DNA of 36,564 nucleotides, taken from contig JAGCVN010000027.1 in assembly GCA_017962315.1 (NCBI GenBank), positions 1 through 36,564 on the forward strand, given 5' to 3'. Below, in pieces: positions 31,670 to 36,564 of this stretch (position 1 is the stretch's first letter; the number at the start of each line of letters is the position of its first letter). Below the pieces are notes generated by a model. It ran no database searches, was not told the DNA's origin, and saw only the letters and a list, made by a program, of their open reading frames with translations. The position numbers and the translations under genes are program-made. Origin of the DNA: Kiritimatiellia bacterium. GTDB lineage: Bacteria > Verrucomicrobiota > Kiritimatiellia > RFP12 > UBA1067.

Positions 31670-34648
31670 ATGAAATTTGTGTTCGGCATGTTTGGTGCCG
31701 CAGTTGCGTGCGCGTCGTTCGCGTGGGCAGTCGTACCGTGCGACGTCGCGCCGGAGGGCGTGTTCAAAGATGGAAGCGTCGTCCTTTTCATTGGCGATTC
31801 CATCACGCACGGCGGACGGCGCGGGGACATGAACCACTACCTCGGCCACGGCTACCAGGCGGAGATCGCCGCACGGTATCTCGGCTACCGCCCCGAAAAG
31901 GAGTTGTGTTTCCTGAATCGCGGGATCAGCGGCGACACGACGGAGAAGCTGCTCAAGCGGTGGGACAAGGACGTGTTCAACCTGAAGTTCGAGGAGAACG
32001 GCTGGCGTTCGCCGTTCCCGAAGCGGACAGGGACGCAGAAGCCGGACATTGTCTCGCTCCTTGTGGGGATCAACGACTTCTACCATGCGAAGTCCGGAAA
32101 GGATCTGACGCTCGAAAAGTACGCGGTGAACCTCGAAATGCTCGTTTCATCGACGTTGAAAAAGTTTCCCGGCGTGGAGATGGTGCTCTGCGAACCGTTC
32201 AGCCTCTACGAGCCGGATGTAGGGAAATTGGTTCCGTGGCGTAAGGCCGCGCGTGAGGTCGCCGAACGCCACAACCTCTGCTTTGTCGATTTCCAGACGC
32301 TCTTCAGCGAGACGCTCATCAAGGAGAACCCGCGTCCGGGCTATTGGTTCTGGGACCGTGCGCATCCAACCTACGCCGCGCACATCCGCATGGCCGACTA
32401 CTGGATTGCGAAGGTGTCTGAGTATCGTCTTGTCGGCGCGGCGAAGGAGCGCGTCACGTCGCTTGACGGCGAGTGGCTGTTCTCCAAAAACGGCGGCGCG
32501 TTCGAGAAGGTGGAGGTGCCGCATGACTGGGGGATTGCCGGGCCTTTCAAGGTTGACGGCGACGGCAACACCGGCAAGCTCCCGTGGAAGGCGCGCGGCG
32601 TGTATCGTCGCATGTTCACATGCCGTAGGCCGCCGGAGGGAGGCGCGGCCCGCTTGGAGTTTGACGGCGTGATGGCGCGCCCAGAGGTGTTCGTGAACGG
32701 TGTCAGGGTCGGTGGCTGGGATTACGGCTACGTCGGTTTTACGTGCGACATCTCCTCTGCCGTCAGGGACGGCGAAAACGAGCTTGAAGTCCGCGCCGAT
32801 ACGCGCGGGCATGGCTCCAGATGGTATCCCGGCGGCGGCATTTTCAGAAGCGTGCGTCTTGTGGAATGTGCCAAGGGCTACACGTTGCCGGGTTCGGTGT
32901 TCATCACGACGCCGGAGGTTTCGGGAAAATCCGCCACCGTGAAAGTGGAATGGGAGACGCTGGACGGCAAGCACGAAAAGACCTTTACGGTCGAGAACCC
33001 CGTCCTGTGGTCGCCTGAGACGCCGAAACTCTATACGGTCGATGTGAACGGGACGAAATACCGCTACGGCATACGCACGTGCGAATGGACGGCGAACGAC
33101 GGCTTCCACCTCAACGGGAAGCGCGTGCAGATCAAGGGCGCGAACCTGCATTACGACTTTGGTCCGCTCGGTCTCGCGTTCCACAAGGGCGCGGCGCGGC
33201 GGCAGCTTGAAATCATGCGCGACATGGGCGTGAACGCCATCCGCACCGCGCACAACCCTCCAGCCTCGGAGTTTCTCGACCTCTGCGACGAGATGGGCTT
33301 CCTCGTGTGGGATGAATGTTTCGACAAGTGGAACAACACCGCGTCGCGCCGAAAGGACGAGAACCTCGAAGAATACGTCTCGCGCAATCTCTCGGCGTTC
33401 GTTCGGCGCGACCGCAACCACCCGTGCGTCATTTGCTGGTCGATCTCGAACGAAATCCGCGCCGCGTCCGATTCGTATCCCGACGGACAGACCAAGGAGC
33501 GCGTCGCCGCGTTTGCCAAGGTCGTGCGCGCGGTCGATCCCACGCGTCCTGTCGGCAGCGGCAACTGCAAGCCGATGGGCTTTCCGGACAAGTCGATTTT
33601 CGAGGCGCTGGACGTGACGGGCTGGAACTACGCGCGCGCCTACGCCGCGCAGCACGATTTCAATCCCAGGACGCAGGCCGTGGTGATGACGGAAAGCGCC
33701 TGCAACTGCTCGTCCCGCGACTGGTACGGCGCGATGCCGCCCGCCAACAAGCTCGATTTCGACTTTGCGGCAAACGAGGTGAGCGCATACGATTCGTGCG
33801 CCGCGCAGTTCGGCGACATCCCGGACGTCGAGTTCCACCGCATCGAGCACGACCGTTACTGCGCGGGCGAGTTCGTCTGGAGCGGATTCGACTACCTCGG
33901 CGAACCGTACCCGTTCGAGCCGGGAATGAACAAGGTTCCCGCCAGGGAGCAGTCGCGTTCCAGCTACTTTGGCTGCGTCGATTTGACGGGCGTCCCGAAG
34001 AACGAATACTACCTCTACCGTTCGCAGTGGAACGACAAGGCGCATGCCGTCCATATCGTCGCGTCGTCTTCCCCTGCGTCCCACGCGGCCTACGTCTATA
34101 CGGACGGCGACGCGGCGGAACTTTTCGCGGACGGACGTTCGCTCGGCATGAAGCGCAAATTGAAGGACATCGACTACCCCCTCGATTTCAAGCGCGACTG
34201 GCCGAGGAAGGACACGTGCGAAGGGAATCCATACTATGCGGTCTGCGACAAGTATCGCCTCAGGTGGTTTGACGTTCCAACCGTGAAGGGGGAGCTTATG
34301 GCCGTCGCGTACAAGGATGGAATGGAAATCGGCCGTGAGGTGTTCCGTATGCCGGGCAAGCCGGCCCGACTGGAGATCGAGGAAGAGAAGGAGCGCGACG
34401 GGCTTCTCTTCTTCCATGTGAAAATGGTGGACGACAAGGGTACGCTCGTCACCGATGCCTCGAATCGCGTCGCGTTCTCGCTTTCGGGTTCGGGACACAT
34501 CATCGCGGTCGGCAACGGCAACGCGAACGGCTACGACAGCTTTGCCGACGTCGCCTCGCATCCGCTCTACCGCGGACGCGCCCTCGCCATCGTCCGCCGC
34601 ACGGGCAAGGGCGAAATCAGTCTGAACGCGGAAATGAAGACTCCATAA
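31670..34648 (+). CDS. Secreted SGNH/GDSL esterase fused to a GH2 glycosidase
   Basis: The 992-aa protein has a signal peptide (MKFVFGMFGAAVACASFAWA) and AGGAGGT 7 nt upstream of ATG. Residues about 25-255 are an SGNH hydrolase: block I GDSITHGG with S44, GISGDT, the GIND block, and D229/H232 in DRAHPT. From about 265 a complete GH2 enzyme follows: a sugar-binding fold (SLDGEWLFSKN, VPHDWGIAGPF), an Ig-like domain and a TIM barrel with RTAHNPP. The acid/base is predicted as E595 in SISNEI and the nucleophile as E675 in MTESACNC. The GH2 part resembles beta-galactosidase-type enzymes. The fusion could remove acetyl esters and a sugar from the same decorated glycan. It stands alone downstream of the broken surface gene with its own promoter. 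Confidence 0.92.
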   Translation: MKFVFGMFGAAVACASFAWAVVPCDVAPEGVFKDGSVVLFIGDSITHGGRRGDMNHYLGHGYQAEIAARYLGYRPEKELCFLNRGISGDTTEKLLKRWDKDVFNLKFEENGWRSPFPKRTGTQKPDIVSLLVGINDFYHAKSGKDLTLEKYAVNLEMLVSSTLKKFPGVEMVLCEPFSLYEPDVGKLVPWRKAAREVAERHNLCFVDFQTLFSETLIKENPRPGYWFWDRAHPTYAAHIRMADYWIAKVSEYRLVGAAKERVTSLDGEWLFSKNGGAFEKVEVPHDWGIAGPFKVDGDGNTGKLPWKARGVYRRMFTCRRPPEGGAARLEFDGVMARPEVFVNGVRVGGWDYGYVGFTCDISSAVRDGENELEVRADTRGHGSRWYPGGGIFRSVRLVECAKGYTLPGSVFITTPEVSGKSATVKVEWETLDGKHEKTFTVENPVLWSPETPKLYTVDVNGTKYRYGIRTCEWTANDGFHLNGKRVQIKGANLHYDFGPLGLAFHKGAARRQLEIMRDMGVNAIRTAHNPPASEFLDLCDEMGFLVWDECFDKWNNTASRRKDENLEEYVSRNLSAFVRRDRNHPCVICWSISNEIRAASDSYPDGQTKERVAAFAKVVRAVDPTRPVGSGNCKPMGFPDKSIFEALDVTGWNYARAYAAQHDFNPRTQAVVMTESACNCSSRDWYGAMPPANKLDFDFAANEVSAYDSCAAQFGDIPDVEFHRIEHDRYCAGEFVWSGFDYLGEPYPFEPGMNKVPAREQSRSSYFGCVDLTGVPKNEYYLYRSQWNDKAHAVHIVASSSPASHAAYVYTDGDAAELFADGRSLGMKRKLKDIDYPLDFKRDWPRKDTCEGNPYYAVCDKYRLRWFDVPTVKGELMAVAYKDGMEIGREVFRMPGKPARLEIEEEKERDGLLFFHVKMVDDKGTLVTDASNRVAFSLSGSGHIIAVGNGNANGYDSFADVASHPLYRGRALAIVRRTGKGEISLNAEMKTP

Positions 34649-34716
34649 TGCGAGGTGTTGAAATGAGGAGCCGCAAAGATATTCCGCGCATAGAATTCCG
34701 AAACCGCCATGCGCCG

Positions 34717-36045
34717 TTACATGTCCGCAAGCGAAAGTCCTTTGAACACGCTTTTGCGCTCGCGCATTCCCGGATTCTTGGCGAAGAACGCTTCGGACTT
34801 CGACTTGAGCGCCTTCATGTCGAGGCGTGCGCTGTCGCGTTTTACTTCGTAGAAGTCAAGCCGGTTCTTGATCGCGTCTTCGCAGACGAGATCGATTTCG
34901 TTTTCACCCTTTCTGTCCCACCAGCCGCCCATTCGCGTGTACGATGTCTCTTCCGTGAACTTCCAGAGGAAATACCGCTCAAGCGCGTAGCCGGAAAAAG
35001 CGTCGATGTCGCGGCGGGCCAGATTGCGGAGTTCGCGGAACCGACCAAGCTCGATCATGGACTGGTTCCGGTAGATGAAGCGGAACCAGAAACGGAAGAA
35101 GCAGTCGTCGATTCTGTAGTGGCAGTTCTTGTTGCGGGTCTTCTCGAAGATGGGTTGCGTCTGCGATACAATGGAATAGTCCCTTTCGAGTTTAGTGAGG
35201 TAGCCGCCGACGTCAAAGCCGAGGAGGTTTTTGAGATCCGAGAACGTTGTATTGCCGCCGGCGATGCCCGCGAGTATGGAGAAATACGTCCCGTAGTCGC
35301 GTCCGAATTCCTCGACAAGCAGGGTTTTCCCCTCGTCAACGAATGTCGTGACGGTTCCAAAAACGGTCTTGAGCATGTCGGCACGTGTGAATGCGCCCGT
35401 GTCCATGAAGAGCTCCACGTACCGTGCAACGCCGCCCGTCATGGTCCAGAGGTCGAGAAGGTCTGCATGCGTACTTTTGCCGGGCGCATGGGCGGTGAAG
35501 ATTTCCTTGAGGGTCGAAACGGGGAAGGGTTTCAAGTCAAGGCGCCCGGTGTTGCGTCCGTAAAGCGGCTCTGCGTAGCTAAAGAACACTTTGTGCATGA
35601 GGCGGTTCACGCTGCCGCAGAATATGAGGTTGACGCAGGAGGTCGTGTGCAGCTCGTCCCAGACGCCGGCGACCTCGCCGTAGACTTCGGGTGCGGTGCG
35701 GTCGAATTCCTGGAATTCGTCCACGACGAGGGTAAGAGGTGTTGTTTCGGCCTTCTCCAGCACGGCCCTGAAGAGATCTGCGAACCGGTCGATTCGCCCT
35801 GGCAGCGGACGTCCGAATGCTCGGGCGATTTCCCGCTGGAGGTTTTCGCATACGGCGGACTGCGGGGCGCGCGTTATCAGGAAATAGACAAAGGGAGTCT
35901 CTCCGTCGTCGAGAGCCTGGCGGATAAGCTCGGTCTTCCCTATCCTGCGACGGCCTGTGACGACTGTCATGCGCGCAGTGCTTCTGGCAAGCTTGCGTAT
36001 CTTGCGCAGCTCTTCGATTTCATGGGCTCTGCCGAAAAACCTCAT
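34717..36045 (-). CDS. ATPase_2/DUF234 family ATPase with PD-(D/E)xK-like C-terminus
   Basis: The 442-aa cytosolic protein starts FFGRAHEIEEL, typical of the family, with Walker A GRRRIGKTE (31-39) and Walker B LTLVVDEFQEF (D109, E110). A winged-helix-like middle part follows (about 255-330). The C-terminal DUF234 region has EIDLV followed by FYEVKRD (about 382-405), the D ... E-x-K pattern of PD-(D/E)xK nucleases. Such stand-alone STAND-like ATPases are common in archaea and anaerobes, and their function is mostly unknown; defence or DNA-handling roles are speculated. GAGG lies 7 nt before ATG 36045. It converges with the SGNH-GH2 gene. Confidence 0.87.
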   Translation of the reverse strand: MRFFGRAHEIEELRKIRKLARSTARMTVVTGRRRIGKTELIRQALDDGETPFVYFLITRAPQSAVCENLQREIARAFGRPLPGRIDRFADLFRAVLEKAETTPLTLVVDEFQEFDRTAPEVYGEVAGVWDELHTTSCVNLIFCGSVNRLMHKVFFSYAEPLYGRNTGRLDLKPFPVSTLKEIFTAHAPGKSTHADLLDLWTMTGGVARYVELFMDTGAFTRADMLKTVFGTVTTFVDEGKTLLVEEFGRDYGTYFSILAGIAGGNTTFSDLKNLLGFDVGGYLTKLERDYSIVSQTQPIFEKTRNKNCHYRIDDCFFRFWFRFIYRNQSMIELGRFRELRNLARRDIDAFSGYALERYFLWKFTEETSYTRMGGWWDRKGENEIDLVCEDAIKNRLDFYEVKRDSARLDMKALKSKSEAFFAKNPGMRERKSVFKGLSLADM

Positions 36046-36081
36046 TTCAAAACCTCGTTTCTGTTGTTGACAAATGGTCGG

Positions 36082-36103
36082 TTAGCAAACAGCTGTTTGT
36101 TAA
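36082..36103. promoter_or_regulatory. 22-bp near-perfect palindrome, possible operator
   Basis: The half-sites TTAGCAAACAG and CTGTTTGTTAA differ from perfect symmetry at one position. The palindrome lies 37 nt upstream of the ATPase start, in AT-rich sequence. A dimeric repressor site is the natural reading. A hairpin in the leader is also possible. Confidence 0.5.
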
Positions 36104-36257
36104 TCGGCGGACATGATACCATTTTTTGTAGAACAGTGCAAGGGGCATCTGATGTCACCTCAACGCGGTGCGGCGGCCTGGGGTCAAGCCATCCTGCCAA
36201 AACGGCGAGGTTCTGCAACTGGCTTCAATTTAAATCAACTGGCAAAGGAGAACAAAC

Positions 36258-36335
36258 ATGGTGCGCCAAGCAAAGCTCGGCAGAACTAACAGAGTGAAAG
36301 GAATCTGTACGGCAAAGAAAACGACATGCCGATAG
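36258..36335 (+). CDS. Possible 25-aa basic peptide
   Basis: The ATG at 36258 has a well-spaced AAAGGAG 8 nt upstream. The frame encodes 25 residues rich in K, R, T and C and stops at TAG 36333-36335. A second tiny frame (36326-36394) overlaps its end, and a third begins at 36391. I recognise no family. It may be a leader peptide, a real small protein or the start of a frameshifted gene. Confidence 0.3.
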   Translation: MVRQAKLGRTNRVKGICTAKKTTCR

Positions 36336-36390
36336 GAAGGTTGGCTGCGCGGAGGGCGACCGACGCGCAGAAGCCCAATCGGACAAAGGA

Positions 36391-36564
36391 ATGAGCCAAA
36401 CGAAAGTGAAGTCCCGTATGTACGCCTCGAAATTTCCAACCGAAAGGTCTCCCGTGGCCAAGTGTGTCATGATAGCGGAAGCCAACACGGACGCGCCGAA
36501 GTGGTTTTGCGACGCGCCCGACGGGACGGGGTATAGGGACATGGCGCGTTCCGAAAGTTCTGCA
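36391..36564 (+). CDS. Possible start of a hypothetical gene running off the window
   Basis: From ATG 36391 the frame is open for 58 codons to the right edge. The start overlaps a short upstream frame's stop (ATGA). AAAGGA abuts the ATG without normal spacing, so ATG 36418 might be used instead, or translation may be coupled. The visible sequence (for example KWFCDAPDGTGYRDM) resembles nothing I recognise. Confidence 0.3.
   Translation, partial: MSQTKVKSRMYASKFPTERSPVAKCVMIAEANTDAPKWFCDAPDGTGYRDMARSESSA

Noticed and set aside
32147..34561. Long open frame of 804 codons on the minus strand
   Set aside because: It is the antisense shadow of the SGNH-GH2 gene, produced by its GC-rich codon use; it has no domain, ribosome site or protein-like composition.
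34648..36297. 549-codon plus-strand frame opposite the DUF234 ATPase
   Set aside because: The minus strand encodes a clear ATPase with Walker motifs; this frame is its shadow.
1..36564. CRISPR array, insertion sequence or prophage
   Set aside because: I found no regularly spaced identical repeats, no transposase and no phage structural genes; the repeats present are few and irregular.

Overview
The window looks like chromosomal DNA from a GC-rich, probably anaerobic bacterium of the PVC group. My best guess is Kiritimatiellota or a related Verrucomicrobiota lineage. This is inferred from gene content: secreted glycoside hydrolases, LamG/beta-helix surface proteins, a four-helix-bundle-suffix protein, a GATase-less GMP synthase and a trypanosome/plant-type phosphofructokinase. 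No rRNA or tRNA is present to prove it.

Layout. (1) 1-335 is the 3' end of a large surface protein, followed by a strong hairpin and a repeat-rich gene-free stretch (401-1070). (2) 1071-4385 (-) is a two-gene unit: a secreted GH2 beta-mannosidase followed by a short-chain dehydrogenase. (3) 4498-4756 can fold into a multi-helix RNA closed by its own ends and matches no family I know. (4) 4962-11693 (+) is an eight-gene envelope operon: a lipoprotein, a membrane-anchored coiled-coil protein, a second coiled-coil lipoprotein, three tandem PA14-like exported paralogs, an M50-like intramembrane metalloprotease and a 51-aa protein carrying the GSARWA motif of VirD4/TraG. Several genes overlap by 4 nt. 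The paralogs still carry scars of the flanking genes from the duplications. This operon is my main candidate for an undescribed system. (5) 11714-12608 is a four-helix-bundle gene bracketed by near-identical 50-nt repeats. (6) 12713-14999 is a PTS-IIA/CBS regulator followed by an ArsB/NhaD-type transporter. (7) 15104-17242 (-) is a GH50/agarase-like secreted glycosidase. (8) 17395-26841 (+) runs guaA (ATP-pyrophosphatase part only), ychF, pfk, a DUF218 (YdcF/ElyC-like) membrane protein and a 1724-aa secreted metzincin-type protease, with gaps of 15-23 nt, ending at a clear terminator. (9) 26842-31457 holds dispersed repeats, a frameshifted LamG fragment and a broken secreted GATase-LamG-LamG-helix protein. 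Its catalytic cysteine codon reads TGA. (10) 31670-34648 is an SGNH esterase fused to a GH2 glycosidase behind a near-consensus promoter. (11) 34717-36045 (-) is an ATPase_2/DUF234 ATPase-nuclease, with a 22-bp palindrome upstream. Small possible ORFs lie at the right end.

Taken together, the glycosidases, esterase, surface proteins and transporter suggest a polysaccharide degrader with an elaborate cell surface. The core metabolic genes (guaA, ychF, pfk) form an ordinary housekeeping block among accessory DNA rich in duplications, repeats and decaying surface-protein genes.
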